From JADCCX01 sp031431475 (GTDB lineage Bacteria > Pseudomonadota > Alphaproteobacteria > Rhizobiales > Beijerinckiaceae), in the NCBI GenBank assembly GCA_031431475.1, contig JANPDL010000007.1, forward strand, positions 1 to 64,000: DNA of 64,000 bases, read 5' to 3'. Below are positions 18,331-25,937 of the stretch, piece by piece. The notes beneath the pieces are model-generated. The model was not told the DNA's origin. It worked only from the letters and a program-made list of their open reading frames with translations, and searched no databases. A program made the translations under genes and the position numbers. Position 1 is the stretch's first letter; every line of letters starts with the position of its first letter.

Positions 18331-18527
18331 GATTTTTTCGCTCTTCTCTGATTCTTCGTATCGATTATGGGCAATAATGACAGTTTTCTCTCGTTCACAT
18401 ATGAAGTTGCCGCATCAATGAGCCAGTCCTTCAGGGTCAAATTTTCGATAGCAAGTGCGCTGTATAAAAGGCGCTTCAGGTCAGGGTCGACCTCGACCAC
18501 GATACGTCCAGAACTGCCTTTTGGCAT
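18327..18527 (-). CDS. Small putative ribbon-helix-helix protein of the R-M island
   Basis: 66 residues from the ATG at 18527, or 70 from a GTG at 18539. The segment GRIVVEVDPDLKRLLYSAL, followed by LTLKDWLIDAATSYVN, has the strand-helix-helix pattern of CopG/Arc-type DNA-binding proteins, though it is too short for certainty. It overlaps the methyltransferase start by four bases and has inverted and direct repeats immediately upstream. By inference it is an autoregulator (controller) of the methyltransferase operon. It could also be an antitoxin-like remnant; no toxin is adjacent. Confidence 0.6.
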   Translation of the reverse strand: MPKGSSGRIVVEVDPDLKRLLYSALAIENLTLKDWLIDAATSYVNERKLSLLPIIDTKNQRRAKKS

Positions 18528-18540
18528 GAGGCCCACCACA

Positions 18541-18581
18541 TGTGACTTATGTTACATATGTATCCGTGACTTTAGATACAT
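18541..18581 (-). promoter_or_regulatory. Operator-like repeats upstream of the small RHH gene
   Basis: A perfect 7-bp inverted repeat, ATGTATC and GATACAT, with a 10-base spacer lies at 18558-18581. GTGACTT occurs twice in the same 40 bases (18542 and 18566). The stretch is AT-rich and directly upstream of the start codon, as expected for a promoter and operator bound by an autoregulator. Confidence 0.45.
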
Positions 18582-18635
18582 GCAAGAGAATCTTCGATAG
18601 CACGATCTCGGTATCGTGGGTTGCGGGATTTCATA

Positions 18636-18666
18636 GTGAGCAAGGCGCAGAGGTGGGTGTTTTGAG
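18636..18666 (+). repeat. Right 31-bp direct repeat (attR-like)
   Basis: An exact copy of 15368-15398. It would encode the LysR tail but has no lysR sequence in front of it. The sequence to its right returns to the base composition of the chromosome. It marks the right edge of a 3.3-kb island. Confidence 0.9.
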
Positions 18667-18714
18667 CGTGTATTGAGCCTGCAAGGCCGTGTTGACATGC
18701 CTCGCGAAACGGCC

Positions 18715-19947
18715 TCAGTGTCCTCGCTCTTCCAGCGTACGTTCATTGTCAAAGATGAAATCGCGGATCACTGGCACTCCGTCGCGTTCAGGCGCGAACA
18801 GCACCTGCATAACCATGTCACCGCCCTTGTGAAAACTGATTTCGCAGGCCGAGAGGTAAAACTCCCACATCCGGGCGAAGCGCTCGTCGAGCATGGCCAC
18901 GACCTCGGGGCGGCGCGCCAGAAAGCGTTCGCGCCACGCCCTAAGCGTCCAGTAATAGTGCAGCCGCAGGAACTCGACATCGGCGGTCCACAGGCCTTGT
19001 TTCTGCAGGGATTCAAACACTTCAGATGGGGCCGGGGCATAGCCGCCGGGAAAAATGTATTTCTGGAAAAACGGTCCGGTAAAGCCCGGCGGTCCCACCC
19101 GGCAGATCGAATGGACCATTGCCGAGCCATCGGGCTTCAGCAGGCGCTTGATGGCGCTGAAATACTCATCGTAATGGGCGACGCCGACATGCTCCATCAT
19201 GCCGACGGACACAACGCGGTCGAAACTGCCCTGAAGCTCGCGGTAGTCCTGCTCGACAAAGGTCACGAGGTCGCCGACGCCAGCCTCGATCGCCCGCTGG
19301 CGCGCCACCCTGATCTGCTCGGGTGAGACATTGAGCCCCGTGACCTTGGCTCCGGTCGCCTTGGCCAGATAGATCGAAAGCTGCCCCCAGCCCGACCCGA
19401 TATCGAGCACGCTCATGCCCGGCGTCAGGTTCAGTTTGGCGGCGATGTGGCGCAGCTTGTCGGCCTGCGCCTGCTCCAGCCCGACATCGGGTGTGCGCCA
19501 GTAGGCACAGGAGTAGATCATGTCCTTGTCGAGCCAGAGGCGATAGAATTCCGGCGGAATATCATAGTGATGGCGAACGTTCTTGGCTGCGAGGCCGAGG
19601 GGATTGCGCATCTGCCAACGCCTGATCCTGAACCGGATCGCCCTGACTGCGCGCTGCAGCGGGTGCTTGCGCAATTCCTTGCGCTGCATCCAGAACAGCG
19701 ACAGGAGATCGTAGATTGTCGAGCCATCCTCGAAATCGAGCCGCCCGTCCATCCAGGTTTCCGCAATCGCAAGCTCGGGATTGAAGAAGATATCGCGCTC
19801 GACCTTCGCATCATGGCAGCGAACGGTGACCGACGGGCCATCGCCACCGGGACCAAAGACGCTCTTCGTGCCGTCATGATCGAAAACCGTGAGTTGCCCA
19901 CGCTTGACGAAGCGCCGCAGGAGGTGAGGCAGAAAGCGCATGGTCAT
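18715..19947 (-). CDS. cfa: Cyclopropane-fatty-acyl-phospholipid synthase
   Basis: 410 residues of the CFA synthase family, which transfers a methylene group from SAM to unsaturated phospholipid acyl chains at the inner membrane. The SAM-binding motif VLDIGSGWGQLSIYLAK is near residue 185. Family segments such as HHYDIPPEFYRLWLDKDMIYSCAYW, split here around DIPPEFY and MIYSCAYW, are also clear. The length fits the family. It would have lain next to lysR before the island inserted. The PlsB-like gene upstream runs in the same direction with a 152-base gap, so both may serve membrane lipid synthesis. Confidence 0.93.
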   Translation of the reverse strand: MTMRFLPHLLRRFVKRGQLTVFDHDGTKSVFGPGGDGPSVTVRCHDAKVERDIFFNPELAIAETWMDGRLDFEDGSTIYDLLSLFWMQRKELRKHPLQRAVRAIRFRIRRWQMRNPLGLAAKNVRHHYDIPPEFYRLWLDKDMIYSCAYWRTPDVGLEQAQADKLRHIAAKLNLTPGMSVLDIGSGWGQLSIYLAKATGAKVTGLNVSPEQIRVARQRAIEAGVGDLVTFVEQDYRELQGSFDRVVSVGMMEHVGVAHYDEYFSAIKRLLKPDGSAMVHSICRVGPPGFTGPFFQKYIFPGGYAPAPSEVFESLQKQGLWTADVEFLRLHYYWTLRAWRERFLARRPEVVAMLDERFARMWEFYLSACEISFHKGGDMVMQVLFAPERDGVPVIRDFIFDNERTLEERGH

Positions 19948-20099
19948 CTTTCACAATACCGACCGGACATGACACTGCTGACGTTCAGGCCTCAATAATC
20001 AGGACCCGCTCGCCAGTCTCATGCACATTCCGTATTCTTTCCATAGTTTTCAAGCGTGTCGCGAAATTCAGCATGCCCTGGAATCCCGGTGTTGCGGAT

Positions 20100-21521
20100 T
20101 CACCCACGCATCCCATGATGCGCAATCGAGTTCGCATAATATCGGATCATCACGCTTTCCTTCGGATCAGCGCTGTAGAACCCGTCAGTTTCGCGCACGA
20201 GATGGCGCATGGTGAGTATGCGCAAGCCTGTCTCGACAGCATAATCGATATCCTGGCGCGGGACATGAATATGCACGCCGGCCGCGCCCAGCTTTTCGAT
20301 GAGCGCCTGCACCCGCGCCATCAATTCCATGCGCGACAGGGCTTGCGTGCCTGCCTGTTCAAAAACCGTGGCGATGAGGGGGACGGGCAGGACCGGCACG
20401 ATGCGGGCGATGCGCTGCATCAGCACCTCGGCGATCTTGCCCGTGTGTTCGAACCGGTCCTTGTCGTCCAGCGTGCGCAGGTCGATCTTCCGGTCGGCCA
20501 GATGCTGGCGCAGCGACAGCGGCTCGCCGAAGGAAACGCTGGCATAGCCGAACTTGTGCCAGCGGCCCATCATGCGCAACCACAGCGCCTGCATCAGGTA
20601 TTTCGCGACGGCAGATGCGCCGCGCCTCGCATTGCGCTCGCCAGCTTCTTTCGCGATGCTCGCCGTGAGGTTTCGGTCTTCCAGCACACGGTCATAATTG
20701 ATGCCGACCGGCACGAAAATCACGTCGCGTGCGGCAGCTGGATCAAACTTGCCGGTGATGTAGGAGAGCAGGCCGAGCTTGGCCGGGCGCAAGGCACCGT
20801 CGCGTGTCAGACCGCCCTCCAGAAACACGGCCTGCGTGACGCCTTCTGCTGTGGCGATCTGGACATAGCGCGCGAGCACCTTGCGGTAGAGCGGATCGCC
20901 TGAGTCACGCCGAATGAAGTACGCCCCCATGGAGCGGATCAGCGGTTGCAGCAGGATGACGCGCGCCCATTCACCCACCGCATAGGACAGCGCGGAACTG
21001 GCCGAGGCGAGATAGGTCACGAGGACATAATCCATGTTCGAGCGGTGGTTGATGACGAACACGACGGTTGAATCCGGATCGATCTGCTTGAGCTTTTCCT
21101 CGTCATAGTAGCCGAGGCGCACGCGGTAGAGCGCGTTCGACAGCAGGCGCGCGGCATGGGCGCCGATGCTGAAATAGGTCCAGGCGTTGAAGGCGGGCAC
21201 GATCTCGCGGGCATAGGCCTGCACCCGCGCCATGGTCACGGCACGGGGCTCGTTGTTGGCAACGGAATGCTCCTCGACGGCGCGAACGAGATCCTGATCA
21301 AACACCATCCGGTCGATGAGGCTTTCGCGGCGCGTCAGCTTGAACGGCTGGATGCGGAGCTTGAGGCGGGTGTTCAGCTCGTCGATGGCGTCGTTAAACC
21401 GTCGCCGCAGCATCCAGCGCGCGGTCGGCATCAGCAGGCGATCGATCAGGCCGATTGTCGCCAGAATTCCGGCGATGATGACAAACCATGTTGGCAGTTC
21501 GATTGTGCCTGCCACCAGCAT
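20100..21521 (-). CDS. PlsB-type glycerol-3-phosphate acyltransferase
   Basis: 473 residues, shorter than E. coli PlsB. The acyltransferase block HRSNMD (His159-x4-Asp164) is followed by GAYFIRRDSGD, FLEGGLTRDG and VIFVPVGINYDR, the four motifs of the glycerol-3-phosphate acyltransferase family. An N-terminal hydrophobic helix (about 10-28) anchors it in the inner membrane. It would carry out the first acylation in phospholipid synthesis. The cfa gene lies downstream on the same strand. I leave the symbol blank because closely related 1-acyl-glycerol acyltransferases are possible. Confidence 0.82.
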   Translation of the reverse strand: MLVAGTIELPTWFVIIAGILATIGLIDRLLMPTARWMLRRRFNDAIDELNTRLKLRIQPFKLTRRESLIDRMVFDQDLVRAVEEHSVANNEPRAVTMARVQAYAREIVPAFNAWTYFSIGAHAARLLSNALYRVRLGYYDEEKLKQIDPDSTVVFVINHRSNMDYVLVTYLASASSALSYAVGEWARVILLQPLIRSMGAYFIRRDSGDPLYRKVLARYVQIATAEGVTQAVFLEGGLTRDGALRPAKLGLLSYITGKFDPAAARDVIFVPVGINYDRVLEDRNLTASIAKEAGERNARRGASAVAKYLMQALWLRMMGRWHKFGYASVSFGEPLSLRQHLADRKIDLRTLDDKDRFEHTGKIAEVLMQRIARIVPVLPVPLIATVFEQAGTQALSRMELMARVQALIEKLGAAGVHIHVPRQDIDYAVETGLRILTMRHLVRETDGFYSADPKESVMIRYYANSIAHHGMRG

Positions 21522-21749
21522 TTCCCCCTGTCACGGCAGTTTTCCTGCTCTGAAGCGGAATTGTGCGCTGTTTTCGTCCGTCTGCACAAGCGGTCATGCG
21601 TGATGCACCTGAAAAGCGGGAGGAGGGCAGCAAAAAAAGGGGACTGCTTCCGTTTTCTGGAGCGCAGCGTTTGTGAGAGCAGAAGAAACTGAAGGCTGTC
21701 CTCGCTTTGCGGGCAGGACGGGGTGGGTGAGAAAGCCGCGAATAGGAAT

Positions 21750-21769
21750 AAGTTGACAGCTGTCAACTT
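21750..21769. promoter_or_regulatory. Perfect 20-bp palindrome, operator-like
   Basis: The core TTGACAGCTGTCAA is extended to a perfect 10+10 bp dyad without spacer. It contains a TTGACA hexamer on both strands. It lies about 230 bases upstream of the acyltransferase start and about 620 bases upstream of the MFS start. The binding protein is unknown. Confidence 0.5.
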
Positions 21770-22204
21770 TTGCGGGTGCGCATGGTCGGGCTGAAAGCAC
21801 GGAAAATCGCCCTGTCACCGAGTTAAGCGTGTTTCACAAGAGGGGTGCAGTCCAGCTCGCCTGTTCCTCACTCTGCCCCCCCCCGCAAACTGGAGACAGT
21901 TGGCTTTTTTCTCCGCTGCGCCGCGCTCCAGTCCTGAAGAAAAGCAAACAGTCATTGTTTTGCTCTCTCCCGCACCGCCCAAAATCTCACCACTTCGCCC
22001 CGCTGCACCCGTTCCGGATCACCCCAAAAGCACAACAATTACGCATGGCAGCCATCGAAAGCTATTCATTGTGCATTGCAGCAAATGCCCGCATATTCTA
22101 CCCATCGACGGCGGCGGTGCTCCGATCCTCCTCCCTGCGTTGAGCTCGCAGCTGTCGTGAAATTGAAGCCTTGGTCCGTCCCTCCCTCCCAGGACCGGGC
22201 TTTT

Positions 22205-22237
22205 GGGCCGGATGATCCCCTCCCGATCATCCGGCCC
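22205..22237 (+). terminator. Strong 13-bp hairpin, possible terminator
   Basis: GGGCCGGATGATC pairs perfectly with GATCATCCGGCCC across a 7-base loop. Only a short GTTTC follows on the plus strand, so this may be a weak terminator or another RNA structure. It is upstream of the MFS gene, which suggests a separate transcript ends here. Confidence 0.4.
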
Positions 22238-22392
22238 GTTTCAATTCTGGACAGCGTGTAACTCTTGTCGCTTTCATCGCAGTCATTGATATTTGTCATG
22301 GCAGCCATGGGCGGTTTTTGCGCACCCGGCCTTGCCATTTCCCGCCCCTGCGGTTTCATGGGGTGCATCACACCCGGAACGTCGAGTCTCCC

Positions 22393-23628
22393 GTGAACAT
22401 CCAGTCTTCATCCACTCAGACCCAACTGGCGACCCGCGCCACCATGCCCATCCTGCTGGCGCTCAGCTTGACGCATTTCCTCAACGACCTGATCCAGTCG
22501 ATGATCCCGGCGATCTATCCGCTTATCAAAGAGTCATATCATCTGGATTATGGCCAGATCGGCATCATCACGCTGACATTCCAGCTGACGGCATCGATCT
22601 TCCAGCCGGTGGTGGGGCATATCACGGACAAGCATCCGATGCCGTATTCCAGCGTCGCGGGCATGGGCTCGTCGCTGGTGGGGCTGATCGTGCTGGCCAA
22701 TGCCGGAAGCTATGGCATGCTGCTGGTGGGTGCGGCCCTGGTGGGGCTGGGTTCCTCAATCTTCCATCCTGAGGCAACGCGCCTGGCGCGCAATGCTTCG
22801 GGCGGGCAGTTGGGCCTGGCGCAGGGCATCTTTCAGGTCGGCGGGCAGAGCGGCAGCGCGCTGGGGCCGCTGCTGGCGGCGTTCATCGTGGTGCCCAAGG
22901 GGCAGGCGAGTCTCGCGTGGTTCTCGGTGGCAGCATTTGTCGCCATGGGCCTGATGGTCTGGACCGCACGCTGGCAGACCGCATTCCGCAACGCCCTTGC
23001 CGAAGCGGTGAAGGACCAGCCTGCTGCCGCGCTGACCGGGCCGATTGCGTCGCGCGCGGGCATCGCCTTCGCGATGCTGATTTTGGTGATCCTGCTGCTC
23101 TCCAAGAATGCCTACGGGCAGAGTTTCAACTCGTTCTATACGTTCTATCTCATCGGCAAGTTCAATGTCTCGGTGCAGACCTCGCAGGTCCTGCTGTTCC
23201 TGTTTCTGGTATCAGCCGCAGTGGGCGTGATCGTCGGTGGCATGATCGGGGATCGCATCGGGCGAGATAAAGTAATCTGGTTCTCGATCCTGGGGGCATT
23301 GCCGTTCACGCTGGTGCTGCCGCATGTCGATCTGTTCTGGACTGTGGTGCTGACGATCATCATCAACCTGATCATGTCCAGCGCCTTCGCCTCGATCCTC
23401 ATTTACGCGATGGACCTGGTACCCAGCCGCATCGGCATGATCGGCGGATTGTTCTACGGATTGAGCTTCGGGCTGGGCGGCGTCGCGGCGGCAGTGCTGG
23501 GCGAGGTGGCGGATCGCACAAGCATCGAGACGGTGTACAAGATCTGCGCGTTCATGCCTGCAGCGGGGCTGCTGGCGTGGTTTTTGCCGAAACTGGGGCA
23601 GGAAGCATGGAGCAGAGATGTGCATTAA
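22393..23628 (+). CDS. MFS transporter, fosmidomycin-resistance (Fsr) type
   Basis: 411 residues from the GTG at 22393, with about 12 transmembrane helices. The N-terminal LSLTHFLNDLIQSMIPAIYP and the FHPEATRLARNASGG segment are characteristic of the Fsr/drug:H+ antiporter branch of the major facilitator superfamily. An ATG at 22444 is the next possible start and would remove a polar N-terminus. It is convergent with msrP, seven bases apart. Export of a toxic small molecule is likely; the substrate is not predictable from sequence. Confidence 0.87.
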   Translation: MNIQSSSTQTQLATRATMPILLALSLTHFLNDLIQSMIPAIYPLIKESYHLDYGQIGIITLTFQLTASIFQPVVGHITDKHPMPYSSVAGMGSSLVGLIVLANAGSYGMLLVGAALVGLGSSIFHPEATRLARNASGGQLGLAQGIFQVGGQSGSALGPLLAAFIVVPKGQASLAWFSVAAFVAMGLMVWTARWQTAFRNALAEAVKDQPAAALTGPIASRAGIAFAMLILVILLLSKNAYGQSFNSFYTFYLIGKFNVSVQTSQVLLFLFLVSAAVGVIVGGMIGDRIGRDKVIWFSILGALPFTLVLPHVDLFWTVVLTIIINLIMSSAFASILIYAMDLVPSRIGMIGGLFYGLSFGLGGVAAAVLGEVADRTSIETVYKICAFMPAAGLLAWFLPKLGQEAWSRDVH

Positions 23629-23634
23629 GGCCCA

Positions 23635-24597
23635 TCATGCCCACAACCGCTCTTTCTCCATCCCCTTGTACAGATCGGCCACAAAGGGCGCATAGCCATT
23701 GAACAATTGCGTCGGCACGCGCTTGCCTGAGGTGCCGAGGATCTCCTCACTGGCTTGGCTCCAGCGGGGGTGGGAGACTTCCGGGTTCACGTTGGCCCAG
23801 AAGCCGTATTCCGCTGATTGCAACTGCTCCCAGTAGCTGACCGGGCGCTTGTCGGTGAAGCTGATGCGGGTGACTGATTTGATATGCTTGAAGCCGTATT
23901 TCCAGGGCAGGGCGAGGCGGATCGGCGCGCCGAAGGGTTTCGCCAGTGGCTTGCCATAAGCGCCGGTGACCATGAAGGCGAGCTCGTTGGCGGCTTCCGC
24001 GACCGTGATGCCCTCGACATAGGGCCATGGATATTGCGTCTGGCGCTGGCTTGGCGCGATCTTGGGGTCCAGAAATGTCTCGAAGCGCAGGAATTTGGCG
24101 GATGAGAGCGGTTTCGCGATGTCGAGCAGGGCTTTCAGCGGGAAACCGGACCATGGCACAGCCATCGACCACGCCTCGACGCAGCGGTGGCGATAGAGCC
24201 GCTCCTCGATGGCGACGCGCTTGAGGAGATCGTCGATATCGAGCGTGGTTTCCTTCTCCACCATGCCGTCGATCTTGATGGCCCAGGGGCGGATTTTAAG
24301 GGCTTGCGAGGCTTTGTTGATCTGCTTGCTGAAGCCGAATTCGTAGAAATTGTTGTAATTCGCGTTGACCGCCTCGGACGTGATTTCCTTGCCGTCGAGC
24401 TGGTAGCGGTCGTTGCGTTTTGCGGGGTAGAGGGCAACGCTGGGATCCGCATCCACCTGCTGAGCGAGTGCAGGGGAGAGAACCCCGCTGCTGGCGGCAG
24501 CTGCACCCGCAATGAAATTACGGCGATTGAGGAAGACATGCTCCGGCGTGGCGGTGCTTTCGGGCATTTCCCAGCCACGGGTACGGCGAATGAGCAT
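23635..24597 (-). CDS. msrP: Protein-methionine-sulfoxide reductase catalytic subunit MsrP
   Basis: 320 residues of the molybdopterin YedY/MsrP family, which repairs methionine sulfoxide in periplasmic proteins. A Tat signal with the twin arginine NRRNFIAG (Arg25-Arg26) is followed by an alanine-rich segment ending in SPALAQ. The molybdenum-ligand cysteine is in HRCVEAW (Cys139). The start at 24597 gives the usual N-terminus before the Tat motif. The membrane haem partner MsrQ is not adjacent in this window. Confidence 0.93.
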   Translation of the reverse strand: MLIRRTRGWEMPESTATPEHVFLNRRNFIAGAAAASSGVLSPALAQQVDADPSVALYPAKRNDRYQLDGKEITSEAVNANYNNFYEFGFSKQINKASQALKIRPWAIKIDGMVEKETTLDIDDLLKRVAIEERLYRHRCVEAWSMAVPWSGFPLKALLDIAKPLSSAKFLRFETFLDPKIAPSQRQTQYPWPYVEGITVAEAANELAFMVTGAYGKPLAKPFGAPIRLALPWKYGFKHIKSVTRISFTDKRPVSYWEQLQSAEYGFWANVNPEVSHPRWSQASEEILGTSGKRVPTQLFNGYAPFVADLYKGMEKERLWA

Positions 24598-24975
24598 TGG
24601 ATGTCTCCCAATTTCAGTTTTTTATCGCTTTGACGTCTTGCGAGGTCGCTGGCAAGTCACGAAGCCGAGATGGGTTATTGCCGTTGATAGTGGCTTCGGG
24701 GGCGGTGATCGAATTTGGCCGAGTTAGTGGTCGTGCTGCTGACCGATGGCGAAACGTGGTCTGTGTGCGAGAGGAAACTGAACAAGCCGGACTGCGGCAG
24801 CTATGGCTTTATTGAACGTGTGCTACAATACCGATGATGTATTTTCCCTCATCCAGCGCCACATAAATTTGCGGGAATTTTGCCAATATCGCATGCCCGC
24901 TTGTGTCGCTGTTTCTCACGAAACTGTATGTTTACGGGGTTGCGTGAGCGAAAGCTTTGGCCCAGAGCCTCCAGC
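24598..24975. other. Intergenic region between msrP and the YcgN-like gene
   Basis: 378 bases between divergent genes. No gene, RNA or strong repeat was seen; it presumably holds the promoters of both. Confidence 0.5.
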
Positions 24976-25464
24976 ATGAGTTCTGCCATTGCTCCCTTCT
25001 GGGAAACCAAATCCCTTGACGAGATGACTCCGCAGGAATGGGAAAGCCTGTGTGACGGCTGCGGGCGGTGCTGTCTGGTCAAACTTGAGGACGAGGATAC
25101 CGGAGAGCTTCATCATACCGACATTGCTTGTCGGCTCTTCGATGCCGGAACCTGCAAGTGCCGAGACTATTCCAACCGTGCCAAACTGGTGCCGGATTGT
25201 GTGACTCTGACGCCGCATCAGGTGCGGACGCTGCCGTGGCTGCCGCCGAGCTGTGCCTATCGCCGGGTGCATGAGGGCAAGGGTCTTGCCGCATGGCACC
25301 CGCTGGTTTCAGGCCGGGCGGAGAGCGTGGTTGAGGCCGGGGCTTCTGTGATGGGCCGGGTTTTTGCCAGTGAGGATGATGTCACGGTTGAAATCATGCA
25401 GTCCCGGATCAAGGACTGGCCGAACCGGCATCCCGCGCGCGCGTCGTTCATTAAGGTAAAATAA
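24976..25464 (+). CDS. YcgN family cysteine-cluster protein (UPF0260)
   Basis: 162 residues with the N-terminal FWETKSLDEMTPQEWESLCDGCGRCC and later DIACRLFD and CKCRDY segments typical of YcgN. Several clustered cysteines (CDGCGRCC, CRLFDAGTCKCRDY) could bind an iron-sulfur or zinc centre. The ATG at 24976 starts the conserved sequence; longer in-frame extensions are not conserved in the family. Function is unknown. It immediately precedes the GTA cluster, but a promoter lies between, so it is probably unrelated to it. Confidence 0.88.
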   Translation: MSSAIAPFWETKSLDEMTPQEWESLCDGCGRCCLVKLEDEDTGELHHTDIACRLFDAGTCKCRDYSNRAKLVPDCVTLTPHQVRTLPWLPPSCAYRRVHEGKGLAAWHPLVSGRAESVVEAGASVMGRVFASEDDVTVEIMQSRIKDWPNRHPARASFIKVK

Positions 25465-25499
25465 AAGAAATACCCTGATTTTTCTTAGGAAAATAATCC

Positions 25500-25528
25500 T
25501 TGACAGCGTAACGCTTGTCGGCTAGGTT
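25500..25528 (+). promoter_or_regulatory. Predicted promoter of the GTA cluster with internal dyad
   Basis: TTGACA (25500-25505) and TAGGTT (25523-25528) are separated by 17 bases, a good sigma-70 arrangement. It lies about 90 bases before the first GTA gene. The sequence from GACAGCG to CGCTTGTC forms an imperfect dyad over the -35 box and spacer, so a repressor or activator may bind here. Confidence 0.5.
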
Positions 25529-25616
25529 TCAATCACGCTCAAGAATTGTGACTGGCGGGACATGGAATGGCGTATCCGGTGAGGCCCCCGTCGGCGTAGC
25601 GGCGAAGGAGGCTGAG

Positions 25617-25937
25617 ATGGCGGAGAGCGCAATCAACACAGGAACGATCGATCCAAGGGCAGCGCTTGCAGCGAGGCTTTGGCGCACAGCTGAAATGCAG
25701 GCTGCTGAGGTGGAAGCACGCCTGGCGACCGGTCCACGGCCAGCTATCGAGGCAGAACGGGATGCAAGAGTATTGTCCGTTCTGGCGAGGACATTGCGCG
25801 AACTATCGGCAGCGGATGCACAGGTACGGGAAGAAGATGATGATGCTGCCCCCGATGACATCGACGCATTGCGCGAAGCCCTTGGCGAGCGACTGCGCAA
25901 ACTCTCTATTGACCGGGCAAGGACTCAGGAGGTTTGA
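25617..25937 (+). CDS. GTA small terminase-like protein (gp1)
   Basis: 106 residues, mostly charged alpha-helical sequence (RAALAARLWRTAEMQ, LSVLARTLRELSA). Size and position directly before the large terminase match gp1 of the Rhodobacter capsulatus GTA, the small terminase. Sequence alone gives no domain. The ATG at 25617 has AAGGAGG at the right distance. The 3' end overlaps the likely start of the large terminase by 29 bases. Confidence 0.65.
   Translation: MAESAINTGTIDPRAALAARLWRTAEMQAAEVEARLATGPRPAIEAERDARVLSVLARTLRELSAADAQVREEDDDAAPDDIDALREALGERLRKLSIDRARTQEV

Larger units (their letters stand above)
21522..22392. other. 870-bp gene-free region with several palindromes
   Basis: No reading frame here looks like a gene. 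It holds a perfect 20-bp palindrome (21750-21769), a 13-bp perfect hairpin (22205-22237), a run of nine C (21876-21884), and two stretches (about 21617-21715 and 21880-21975) that look like diverged inverted copies of each other, sharing TGGAGCGC and TTTGCGGG blocks. It separates the divergently transcribed acyltransferase and MFS genes. A small RNA, a decayed element or an extended regulatory region are all possible. Confidence 0.6.

Noticed and set aside
18667..18714. Terminator hairpin after cfa (AGGCCGT and ACGGCCT)
   Set aside because: The stem is 7 bp with an 18-base loop and no T run on the relevant strand.
21876..21884. Run of nine C as a possible phase-variable tract
   Set aside because: It lies in the gene-free gap and no promoter or coding frame was found that its length could switch.
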